In this document: one piece after another, positions 18,439 through 26,043 of the stretch
How the letters are laid out: each line of letters starts with the position of its first letter
How positions within the stretch are numbered: position 1 is the first letter of the stretch
From: JACKII01 sp041687435
GTDB taxonomy: Bacteria; Pseudomonadota; Alphaproteobacteria; Bin95
Assembly (NCBI GenBank): GCA_041687435.1
Contig: JAWLBX010000004.1
Location: 124,001-188,000, forward strand
DNA: 64,000 nucleotides
Direction of reading: 5' to 3'
Translations under genes and position numbers: made by a program
Notes under the pieces: generated by a model
The model's input: only the letters and a program-made list of their open reading frames with translations
What the model was told of the DNA's origin: nothing
Databases searched by the model: none

Positions 18439-19044
18439 TTAGGGCTTGCGCGCTACCACGTGCCAGATGTGCCAGTGTTTCGGCGTGCCGCGCGGGGTGG
18501 TGCTTTCGTCCTCTTCCTCGTCGAACAGTTCGACGTCCCATCCGGCAAACAGCGCGTTGATCTCCGCCCGGGTATGGAAGGTCATGCCTTCGCGGCCCGC
18601 CCAGGAATCCTTGGTGCCATAAAGCTGCCCGCTGAAGCGGCCGCCGCGGCGCAGGCGCTGCTCAATATGCAACCACACCCGCGCGAAGCCTTCGGGCGGG
18701 CAGAGCGGCAGGGCGAAGCTGCTGTTGATCAGATCGCAGGCGGGCCAGGAGGCATCCTCGAACCGCTCGTTGATGAAGTGAAATTCGCCGGTGGGCGGCA
18801 GGTCCGGCCGGGCCAGCACCTCGTCGCCTGCGCTGGCGGCTTGATCGACTCCCCAGACCGACCAGCCGCGGCGCAGCATTTCCACCACGTCGCGACCACC
18901 GCCGCAGCCCAGATCGACCGCGACGCCGGGCGACTCGAACCGGTCGAGCGCAAACAGGAGGGTGGGACGCGGGGGCCTTTCGCCGGTGCGTTTGTAGTAG
19001 GAACGCCAGTCGGCATCGCTATGGGGGCTCTGAAGCTCGGCCAC
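18439..19044 (-). CDS. Class I SAM-dependent methyltransferase
   Basis: 201-aa methyltransferase with motif I VAVDLGCGGGRDVVEML (residues 41-57), an acidic strand-2 end WGVDQA, and strand 4 CDLINSSFALPLC. The middle SGQLYGTKDSW resembles TehB/thiopurine-type enzymes, but the substrate is not identifiable. Its stop lies 8 bp from the otnI stop in convergent orientation, so it is unrelated transcriptionally to the otn operon. Confidence 0.8.
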   Translation of the reverse strand: MAELQSPHSDADWRSYYKRTGERPPRPTLLFALDRFESPGVAVDLGCGGGRDVVEMLRRGWSVWGVDQAASAGDEVLARPDLPPTGEFHFINERFEDASWPACDLINSSFALPLCPPEGFARVWLHIEQRLRRGGRFSGQLYGTKDSWAGREGMTFHTRAEINALFAGWDVELFDEEEDESTTPRGTPKHWHIWHVVARKP

Positions 19045-19177
19045 GGGGATACGCCTTATGATTGATAAGTGGCCCGCGAGGGCACAGTTAACATAAGGCT
19101 AATTCGGGCCGATTGAAGGCCTTGTCTGCCCGATTGGCCAATCGTCCTATCGGTGCGGGATTAGGTTACCGCCGGTT

Positions 19178-19729
19178 TCAGGGCTCCAGGGGTGGGGCAA
19201 CACCCTCTGGCAACGGTTCCTCGAACACATTCAGCGCCATCGATATCAACGCATAATAGCCCATGATACCAACGATATCGGCGACGCCCCGGCGGCCGAA
19301 ACGGGACCGCGCCGTCTCGAAGGCCGCGTCGCTGACCCTGCCGGTGGCGTAATATTCGTGGGCGAAACGATAGAGCGCCGCCTGGTCCGGATCTGGCAGG
19401 TCTGGCTCTTGGCGAGTGCGAATCGCCTCGATCGCCCTAGGCGGCAGGCCCGCCTGTTCGGCAGTTTCGGTGTGAGAATACCACTCGAACTGTGCGGTCC
19501 AATGGCGGGCCGAAATCAGGATCAGCAATTCGGAGAGCGCCGGCGGCAGCGAACTGTCGTAGCGGCAATGCAGCCCCAGTTCCTGCACCCGGTCCAGCAG
19601 GGTGGGGCTGTAGATCAGCGGCAGAAAGGGGCCATAAAAGCCCTTACGCGGCCCGGCGACGATTTTGTCGACCACGCGCTTTTGTTCCTCGTCCATCTCC
19701 TCGTAGTTTAAGGGCGGCATGCGTTGCAT
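19178..19729 (-). CDS. Carboxymuconolactone decarboxylase / AhpD-like family protein
   Basis: 183-aa all-helical protein of the CMD fold. The core ALSELLILISARHWTAQFEWYSH and AGLPPRAIEAI match family members. The AhpD redox CxxC is absent (EWYSH at that place), so a peroxidase-reductant role is unlikely; a decarboxylase, isomerase or hydrolase-like step is possible but not proven. AAGGAG 8 nt before the ATG is one of the best ribosome sites in the window. It lies 31 bp behind the second TRAP dctM and is probably cotranscribed with it. Confidence 0.8.
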   Translation of the reverse strand: MQRMPPLNYEEMDEEQKRVVDKIVAGPRKGFYGPFLPLIYSPTLLDRVQELGLHCRYDSSLPPALSELLILISARHWTAQFEWYSHTETAEQAGLPPRAIEAIRTRQEPDLPDPDQAALYRFAHEYYATGRVSDAAFETARSRFGRRGVADIVGIMGYYALISMALNVFEEPLPEGVAPPLEP

Positions 19730-19760
19730 AGAAAGCTCCTTTGATAACAGCCGGAGGGGG

Positions 19761-21104
19761 TCAGTTCATCTGCGTTGGCAGCCAAGTCGCGAGGCCGGGG
19801 AAGAACAGCACCATGGCCAGCGCCAGATACATGATCAGCACATAGGGCAGGCACGCACCCCAGATGTTCTGGATCGTCACTTGCCGCAGCGCACCGCAGC
19901 CCTCATACCCCTTTACCTGATCGAGGATCCCGCGCAGGTAGAACAGGTTCATCCCGAACGGCGGGGTGACATAGCCGGCGGCGATTGAGATCATGATCAT
20001 CACGCCAAACCAAACGGGGTCGATCCCCAGTGTCTTGACCACCGGCATCATGATCGGCGTGACGATGAAGATGATGGCGGCGCCGTCGATGAACATGCCA
20101 AGGATGGTGACGACGGCAATAAAGATCAGCAGGGTGCCGGTGATCCCGACATCGATGCCCGCGATCATCCCGGCCAGCATGCTGGCCGTGCCGGAGAGTT
20201 GGAGCAGCTTCGAGAACAAGGCGCCGCCGACCAGAAGGGTCAGAACCATGACCGATACCTGGGCCGAATCCGACAGGATCTGACGCAAGGCCTTGAGGCC
20301 CAGTTGCCCGCGGATGGCCGCAATCACCAGGGTGCCGAGCGCGCCGATGCCGGCTGCTTCGGATGGCGTGGCGATGCCATCCCAGATGCTGCCCAGCACG
20401 ACGACGATCAGCACGAACGGAAAGAACACATGCCGCGTTGCTTCCAGCTTTTCGAGAAGGGTCGGGCGCTGGTCTTTCGGCACGGGCGGGGCGAGCGACG
20501 GGGTGAGGGCGCAACGGATCAGGATGTAGATGCAGAACAGGCCCGCAATCAGCAGGCCGGGCACGGCTGCGCCAAAGAACAGGTAACCCACTGGAATGCC
20601 CGCGAAGCCGCCCAGCAGCACGCCGATAACGGTCGGCGGAATTAGCACGCCCAGTGCGCCGCCTGGCGGCAATCCGCCAATGGCCAGGCTGGTATCGTAA
20701 CCCCGGCGCAGCATCTCCGGCACGGCCAGGACGCCCAGCACCAGCACCGCGGTGCCACCAATGCCAGTCATCGCGGCAATGATCGCCGCGGCAATGACCG
20801 TGCCAACGGCCAGGCCGCCTGAAATGCCCGCGGTCCATTTGTGGATCGCATCATAGAGCAGGGCGCCAATACCGGCCCGCTCCAGACCGACGGCCATGAA
20901 GATGAACAGAGGGGCCGCGATGAAAATCTCGGTCGTGCCGGTGTCGAAGATCGTCGCCGGCACCAGCTTCAGGATCGGCCCGCCATGCAGGATCAGAAAC
21001 CAGATCAGCGACACGGACATGAGCGCAAACGCGACGGGAAAGCCGGAGATCAGGAACAGCACCAGGGTGAAAAAGATCAGTATGGCTTTGAGTTCCGGGC
21101 CCAT
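19761..21104 (-). CDS. dctM: TRAP transporter large permease (DctM), second system
   Basis: 447-aa multi-pass inner-membrane subunit. Typical DctM patches are FIAAPLFIFMAVGLERAGIG, GGLPPGGALGVLIPPT and AAGYVTPPFGMNLFYL. An insert rich in charged residues (about 200-220) lies between the two halves. Its ATG overlaps the dctQ stop by one base (TGATG), showing tight coupling. It differs clearly from the first TRAP permease at 7656, so the two systems likely move different acids. Confidence 0.93.
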   Translation of the reverse strand: MGPELKAILIFFTLVLFLISGFPVAFALMSVSLIWFLILHGGPILKLVPATIFDTGTTEIFIAAPLFIFMAVGLERAGIGALLYDAIHKWTAGISGGLAVGTVIAAAIIAAMTGIGGTAVLVLGVLAVPEMLRRGYDTSLAIGGLPPGGALGVLIPPTVIGVLLGGFAGIPVGYLFFGAAVPGLLIAGLFCIYILIRCALTPSLAPPVPKDQRPTLLEKLEATRHVFFPFVLIVVVLGSIWDGIATPSEAAGIGALGTLVIAAIRGQLGLKALRQILSDSAQVSVMVLTLLVGGALFSKLLQLSGTASMLAGMIAGIDVGITGTLLIFIAVVTILGMFIDGAAIIFIVTPIMMPVVKTLGIDPVWFGVMIMISIAAGYVTPPFGMNLFYLRGILDQVKGYEGCGALRQVTIQNIWGACLPYVLIMYLALAMVLFFPGLATWLPTQMN

Positions 21105-21619
21105 CAGACATTTCCCGTTTCAGTGCTGCGGCCGTGGATTACGACCCGAATATCGCGGATCAGTTTGACAACGCCCTGCAGCACAAGCAGGGCACCGCCA
21201 AGCGGCAGCATGAATTTGATCGGATACAGCGGCGGCGCAAAAATGGTCGATGCGGTCTGCCCGCGGCTGTAGGAATCCAGGAAATATTCCCAGCCCGTCC
21301 AGGCGATGGTGCAGGCAACCAGCAAAAAGACGGGGGCAAACAAGACCTCAATTACCGTTCTTGCCCGGGCGCTAAGGGCAGAGGTCAGAACATCGACCCG
21401 CACATGGGCATCGCGCCGATAGGCTTCCGCCATGCCAAGCATCATCAGCAACAGCATCAATTGCACATTGATGTCCCAGGCCCAGATGGTCGGCGCGTTC
21501 ATGACGTAGCGGGAAAACACCTCGAACCCGACGATGAGTGTCATCGCCAGCAGCGCCCAGGATGAAATGGCAGAGATCCAGGCGTTCACCCTTTCGACGG
21601 CCAGCAGGCGGTCGAGCAT
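21104..21619 (-). CDS. dctQ: TRAP transporter small permease (DctQ), second system
   Basis: 171-aa four-helix membrane partner of DctM, with AWDINVQLMLLLMMLGMAEAYRR followed by the family-typical AHVRVD turn. ATG 21619 is chosen because GGAGG lies 5 nt upstream; a TTG 30 bp further upstream lacks a site. It follows dctP after a 116-bp gap that contains a strong hairpin, a layout that often gives excess binding protein over permease. Confidence 0.9.
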   Translation of the reverse strand: MLDRLLAVERVNAWISAISSWALLAMTLIVGFEVFSRYVMNAPTIWAWDINVQLMLLLMMLGMAEAYRRDAHVRVDVLTSALSARARTVIEVLFAPVFLLVACTIAWTGWEYFLDSYSRGQTASTIFAPPLYPIKFMLPLGGALLVLQGVVKLIRDIRVVIHGRSTETGNV

Positions 21620-21687
21620 GGCCAACCTCCGATAAAATTCAGATGTCAATGGGAATCATGGCTTGCCCCTGCCGCCATGCGGATGAA

Positions 21688-21712
21688 GCCCGGCCCCTCA
21701 TGGAGGCCGGGC
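21688..21712 (-). terminator. Attenuator/processing hairpin between dctP and dctQ
   Basis: 8-bp perfect stem (GCCCGGCC at 21688-21695 with GGCCGGGC at 21705-21712) and a 9-nt loop in the dctP-dctQ gap. No T-run follows. Likely a partial terminator or 3' stabiliser of the dctP message, by analogy with other binding-protein operons. Confidence 0.5.
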
Positions 21713-21735
21713 GTCGCATGGCAGGAGCCGCCGGC

Positions 21736-22770
21736 TTACATCCGGCCGAAATCGCGCTGCTGTTGTTTGACGATCTCGACGGCCTTGGCCGCCAGAGGCG
21801 AGCGCTTGGCGACTTCGTCCCACAATTCGTGCGCGGCGGCGCGCAATTGCGTGGTCTCGTCGTCCGGCAATGCGATCATGTTGACGCCAGCCTTGGCCAT
21901 CACGCCGACCTTCATCTGCTCGGCCGCACGGTACCTCATCGCCGTTTCCATGTTGCCGATCTTGGCGGCATCGTGAACGACCTGTTGCAGGTCTTCCGGC
22001 AGGGAATCCCAAACATCCTTGTTGAACATCCACTGGCCGCTGCCCGCGTTGAAGTTCGGCTTCACGATCATGGACTTCAGGAAGGTTTCGAGCCCCTGCG
22101 CAACCATCGCCTCCGCGCCATAGATCAGGCCGTCCACCGTGCCGAGTTGTAACGCGGTGTAGAGTTCGGCGCCGGGCAGTACAACGCCGGAGCCGCCCAG
22201 CTTCTGCACCAGTTCGCCCATGGTGCCCAGCGCGCGAATCTTAAGGCCTTTCAGATCCTCCAGGCCCTTGATCGGCTTCGTTGTGGCGAGGCCGTACTGC
22301 ATGCTGATGATGGCCGGGAAATGCTTGACATTGAACCGGCTGCTGTACGCCTCGTTGATCACGTCGCCCAGGCCGCGCTGGTAATAGGCGTCATAGACCT
22401 CATAGGCCTCGTCCCACGCCATCGGCAGGCCGGCTTCCACATCCGCTGCCGGCACGTCGCCGACATAAAAGCTGCCCCAGGACTGATGCGCACCCAGAAT
22501 TCCCAGATGGGTCGCTTCCAACATGCCGGCGACCGAAGCGACCGCGCCGACATCGTAGACCTCGAACTTGATCCGGCCGTTGCTGTTTTCCTCGATCCGC
22601 TCGAGGAAGGTGGTGCCGGTCATGTTGTAGAAGGCCAGCGACGGCGGATAGGAGTGCTGGAATTTGATCGTAAACACCTTGTCCGCGGCGGTGGCGGTGC
22701 CTTGCAGGCCCAGTGCAGCAAATGCCGCCCCGGCCATTACGGTCGCGGTCTTCCGGAAAATGTTCCGCAT
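21736..22770 (-). CDS. dctP: TRAP transporter substrate-binding protein (DctP), second system
   Basis: Periplasmic receptor of 344 aa with a signal peptide (ending LQGTATA before ADKVFTIKF). The DctP ligand Arg is in GLKIRALGTMGE, and GAELYTALQLGTVDGLIYGAEA is the hinge-proximal signature. ATG 22770 is preferred to 22776 because AAGGG is about 7 nt upstream of it. It is the first gene of dctP-dctQ-dctM-CMD and lies divergent from the double CoA-transferase, which suggests the imported acid may be handled as a CoA thioester. The ligand is unknown. Confidence 0.92.
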   Translation of the reverse strand: MRNIFRKTATVMAGAAFAALGLQGTATAADKVFTIKFQHSYPPSLAFYNMTGTTFLERIEENSNGRIKFEVYDVGAVASVAGMLEATHLGILGAHQSWGSFYVGDVPAADVEAGLPMAWDEAYEVYDAYYQRGLGDVINEAYSSRFNVKHFPAIISMQYGLATTKPIKGLEDLKGLKIRALGTMGELVQKLGGSGVVLPGAELYTALQLGTVDGLIYGAEAMVAQGLETFLKSMIVKPNFNAGSGQWMFNKDVWDSLPEDLQQVVHDAAKIGNMETAMRYRAAEQMKVGVMAKAGVNMIALPDDETTQLRAAAHELWDEVAKRSPLAAKAVEIVKQQQRDFGRM

Positions 22771-23138
22771 TTTCATCCCTTTGACGTTTCCTGTCGATCA
22801 TCATTAGCGGGCGTTGGAGCCGCGCCATTTGCGATGTGCCCGCAACGCATGCCCAGCAGAGGCGGCGTCTGTGGTGCCGGGCGCGATGGTTGCCGATCAT
22901 CTGGCGCAACGCAAGAGGGATACCGGGGTATAGGTGCCATCCGTTGCCTTCGGGTGCTGCTGTCGCAGACGCTGCTTACGGTTTTATTCGAAACTGGGCG
23001 ACGCCGTCCCCGTGCTGCGCATGGCAGCCCGCTGCATTTCGGTAGCCAAGGCGTTTGCAGCCGGCGTTTCAGCCGCTAACCTTCCGGCCATACGCATTCC
23101 GCTGCGACCGACCAGCGATTCTAGGCAAAGGCTGCATC
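22771..23138. other. Divergent intergenic region between TRAP operon and CoA-transferase
   Basis: The longest gene-free stretch in the window (368 bp). No convincing small ORF. It must hold both promoters. The main visible structure is the dyad ATACC-GG-GGTAT at 22920-22931; weaker 5-6 bp dyads (TTGCG...CGCAA near 22839-22855) also occur. No regulator gene is adjacent. Confidence 0.6.
22920..22931. promoter_or_regulatory. Candidate operator dyad ATACC-GG-GGTAT
   Basis: Perfect 5-bp arms with a 2-bp centre, roughly midway between the two divergent starts. GntR-type regulators of organic-acid uptake bind short GTAT/ATAC dyads, so a shared operator is possible; the short length makes chance plausible. 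Confidence 0.3.
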
Positions 23139-25433
23139 ATGACACGCCCACTTGAAGGCATAACCGTTCTCGACCTGACCTCCGGCGGCGCTGGAGCGTT
23201 TGCCACCATGTTCCTGTCCGATTGTGGTGCGCGCGTGATGCGCGCTGTCCGTCCGGATGCGCCGCTGTTCCGTGACGGCGGTTTTGTAATCTGGGACCGG
23301 GGCAAGGAGGCCGTCGAGTTGGACCCCGCTACGGCGGATGGGGCGGCCGCGCTGGACCGGGTGATTCGCGGGGTGGACGTGTTGATCGAGGATTTCGCAC
23401 CGTCATCGCCGTTGCAGGACTTGGTGACCGTAGGCCGGCTGAAGGCGCTGAACCCGCGGCTCGTTTCCTGCTCGATCACCGCCTATGGCTTGCGCGGTCC
23501 GCTGAAGGACGAGCCGCCAATCGACGACCTGATTTTGGCGCGCTCCGGCGTCATGGGTGGGATGCCGGGCTTCCGGCCGGCGCCGGTGCACACGGTCCAC
23601 CCGCTGCCGAGTGTTGGCGCGGCCCTGTTCGCCTGCATCGGTATTGCTGCCAGCCTGCTGGCACGCGAGGAAACGGGCAGGGGCCGCAAGGTGGAGACCT
23701 CCATGCTGGCGGGCGCGTTGCTCTATCATCCGAAAGTCATTGGCGAGGGCATCGCCCCGCACGTGTTCCAGACGCACCCGTCCGGCAGCGCACCGTTCTA
23801 TAGCGTCTATGAATGCAAGGATCAGGACAATTACATCCAACTGGGCTGCGTGCATCCGGGTTTCATCCGGTCGGCAGCGGAGTTGATGGGCATTGCCGAT
23901 CTGGTCGCCGAGCCGCGCTTTCTGGAAGGCCGGGGCGGCGAGACGCCGGAAGACGTGCAGGAAATGCGCGACAAGCTGACGGAGATCATGAAAACCCGCA
24001 CTGCTGCCGAATGGGCTGCGGCGTTCGAGGCGGCAGACGTGCCGTTTGCGCCGTCCCGCCATGCGCAAGAGGGTTTGGAAGATCCGCAGGTCATTCACAA
24101 TGGTATGGTGCAGCGTATCACCGATCCTGCCGTCGGCGAGGTGGTGCAGATGGGAGCGCCGATCCGTTTCACGGTCACCGAAGCCGCGCCGCAAGGGCCG
24201 CGTGCCGCCGACGTTTTACCACTGCCCGAATTGCCAGCTATCGACGGGATGGCGGCGGCGCCCGGTGCCGAGCAGGATCCGCCGCCGCTCGCCGGTATCC
24301 GCGTGCTGGAGATCACCAACCTGATCGCCGGGCCGACCAGCGGCCGGCTGCTGGCCGACCTTGGCGCGGACGTGATCAAGCTGGAGCCGCCGGGCGGCGA
24401 CCTTTCCCGCCCCATCGGCCGCACGTACTTCTACAACGTCAACTTCAACAAGCGTTCCGTCTGTTTCGATGCGCGCAAGCCTGGCGCCAAGGAGGCGATC
24501 CAGCGCCTTGCCGCCAGTTGCGATGCGGTGCTGGCAAACCTGCGCCCCGGCGCGACCGAGCGCATGGGCATCAGTACCGATATCAACCCGACACTGATCG
24601 AAACCCACCTGACCGGCTATGGCTGGACCGGCCCTTATTCCAAGCGCCCGGGTATCGACCCGCTCGCCCAGGCGATGATGGGTCTGCAACGGGCGCAGGG
24701 CGGGCCGGAAAACCCGCCGTCCTTTCCGGCGGAACTGGCGCCGACCGACTACACAACCGGCGCAATGGGCACGCTCGGCTTGATTCTGGCGCTGTATCAG
24801 TTGAAGACGAACGGCGTTGTGCAGCGGGTGGAAAGCAACCTGCTCAACGGCGGTGTCGTGCTGAGTTCGGCTTGGTTCAGCCAATACGCCGGCCGCCCGG
24901 AACGCCCGCTGGCCGATCAGCAGCAGTACGGCCTGAACGCCTGTCACCGTCTGTATCAGGTGCAGGACGGCTGGATATATATCGTCGCCGACCGTGAGGC
25001 GGAACAAGCGTCGCTGCGTGGCTGGCTGGGTGTCGGCGATCTGGACTCGAAAGGCAGCGGCCATCCGGCCGTGTCGCCGCTGGCCCGGGCGATGGCCGAG
25101 GCCTTCAAGGGCCGCATCCTGGCGGATACGCTCGCCGGCCTGAAAGCCGTCGGCGTTCCGGTGGCAGAAGCGCAGAAGGGTGACAGTATTCTGTTCCTGG
25201 ACGACCCGCATTCGCACGCCAACAACATGGTGGCGGTGCGGCAGCATCCGCGTGTCGGGCAGATACAGGTCGCCTGGAACTATATTCAGTTTTCAGGTAC
25301 TAAGCCCAGTCTCGGGCGGCACACGCCATTGCTGGGCGAGCACACGTCGGAGGTGCTGGCCGAAGCCGGCCTTTCCGAAGCGGAGATCGCCACGTTGTTC
25401 GAAAACGGCGGCGCTCTGACCGAGACGGTATAG
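23139..25433 (+). CDS. Tandem-domain class III CoA-transferase (CaiB/BaiF), single chain
   Basis: 764-aa protein made of two complete family III CoA-transferase domains. Domain 1 (about 1-365) has ITVLDLTSGGAGAFATMFLSDCGARV and the catalytic-Asp region EPPIDDLILARSGVMGG. Domain 2 (about 385-764) has IRVLEITNLIAGPTSGRLLADLGADVIK and RPGIDPLAQAMMGLQ. Family III enzymes are interlocked homodimers of about 400 aa, so this is a covalent pseudo-dimer with both Asp apparently kept. It transfers CoA between carboxylic acids in the cytoplasm. ATG 23139 gives a family-like N-terminus. The divergent TRAP operon may supply its substrate. Confidence 0.88.
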   Translation: MTRPLEGITVLDLTSGGAGAFATMFLSDCGARVMRAVRPDAPLFRDGGFVIWDRGKEAVELDPATADGAAALDRVIRGVDVLIEDFAPSSPLQDLVTVGRLKALNPRLVSCSITAYGLRGPLKDEPPIDDLILARSGVMGGMPGFRPAPVHTVHPLPSVGAALFACIGIAASLLAREETGRGRKVETSMLAGALLYHPKVIGEGIAPHVFQTHPSGSAPFYSVYECKDQDNYIQLGCVHPGFIRSAAELMGIADLVAEPRFLEGRGGETPEDVQEMRDKLTEIMKTRTAAEWAAAFEAADVPFAPSRHAQEGLEDPQVIHNGMVQRITDPAVGEVVQMGAPIRFTVTEAAPQGPRAADVLPLPELPAIDGMAAAPGAEQDPPPLAGIRVLEITNLIAGPTSGRLLADLGADVIKLEPPGGDLSRPIGRTYFYNVNFNKRSVCFDARKPGAKEAIQRLAASCDAVLANLRPGATERMGISTDINPTLIETHLTGYGWTGPYSKRPGIDPLAQAMMGLQRAQGGPENPPSFPAELAPTDYTTGAMGTLGLILALYQLKTNGVVQRVESNLLNGGVVLSSAWFSQYAGRPERPLADQQQYGLNACHRLYQVQDGWIYIVADREAEQASLRGWLGVGDLDSKGSGHPAVSPLARAMAEAFKGRILADTLAGLKAVGVPVAEAQKGDSILFLDDPHSHANNMVAVRQHPRVGQIQVAWNYIQFSGTKPSLGRHTPLLGEHTSEVLAEAGLSEAEIATLFENGGALTETV

Positions 25434-25569
25434 CTGCCGGAATTACCATGCCGCCTCTGCCAGTTGTGCGAAGGTTTGCTCCGTCAAAGAAGGCTTGTTC
25501 TCGCCCGGTTTGAAACGCTAGAGCTTCCCGATCGCCCGCTTTTCCATCCCTCAAACATAACGGGTTGCC

Positions 25570-26043
25570 GTGTTAGGAAAGTTCAAAGCGCTTCAGCAGG
25601 CTGCTGCGTTGCCATATGTCTGGACGCCGGATGGCCTGGAAGTCGCGCTGGTGACCTCGCGGGAGCGCAAGCGTGTGATCGTTCCGAAAGGATGGCCGGA
25701 GAAAAAGCGATCGCTGAGCCAGGTTGCGGCGCGCGAGGCGTTGGAGGAAGCCGGCCTGAAAGGGCAAGTTTCGCCCGAGCCGGTTGGCTCATTCGATTAC
25801 CGGAAATTGGTCGATAAAGGCTATGCGGTCACCTGCCGGGTGTTCGTATTCCCGTTGTTCGTGACCGTGCAGCGGCTGCGCTGGAAGGAGCAGCGCCAGC
25901 GCCGCCGGTTTTGGCTGCCGATCGGGGAGGCGGCCAAGGCTGTCGATGACGGCGGCCTGGCCGAACTGCTGTCCAAGATTGCTGCCGAACCGGCTACATT
26001 GACCGCCTCCTTCGCCCACGATAGCCGGACGTCCGCATCATGA
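25570..26043 (+). CDS. Nudix hydrolase, DIPP-like
   Basis: 157-aa Nudix fold. The box begins G41 (PKGWPEKKRS) and ends R55-E56-x2-E59-E60-A-G-L, so the core catalytic glutamates are present, but the first Glu of the canonical G-x5-E is R47. The PKGWP form is typical of proteins related to diphosphoinositol/diadenosine polyphosphate phosphohydrolases. Function is probably cleavage of a nucleoside or polyphosphate diphosphate bond. It starts at GTG 25570 (weak ribosome site). Its TGA overlaps the ATG of the phosphate transporter, implying translational coupling. Confidence 0.83.
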   Translation: MLGKFKALQQAAALPYVWTPDGLEVALVTSRERKRVIVPKGWPEKKRSLSQVAAREALEEAGLKGQVSPEPVGSFDYRKLVDKGYAVTCRVFVFPLFVTVQRLRWKEQRQRRRFWLPIGEAAKAVDDGGLAELLSKIAAEPATLTASFAHDSRTSAS

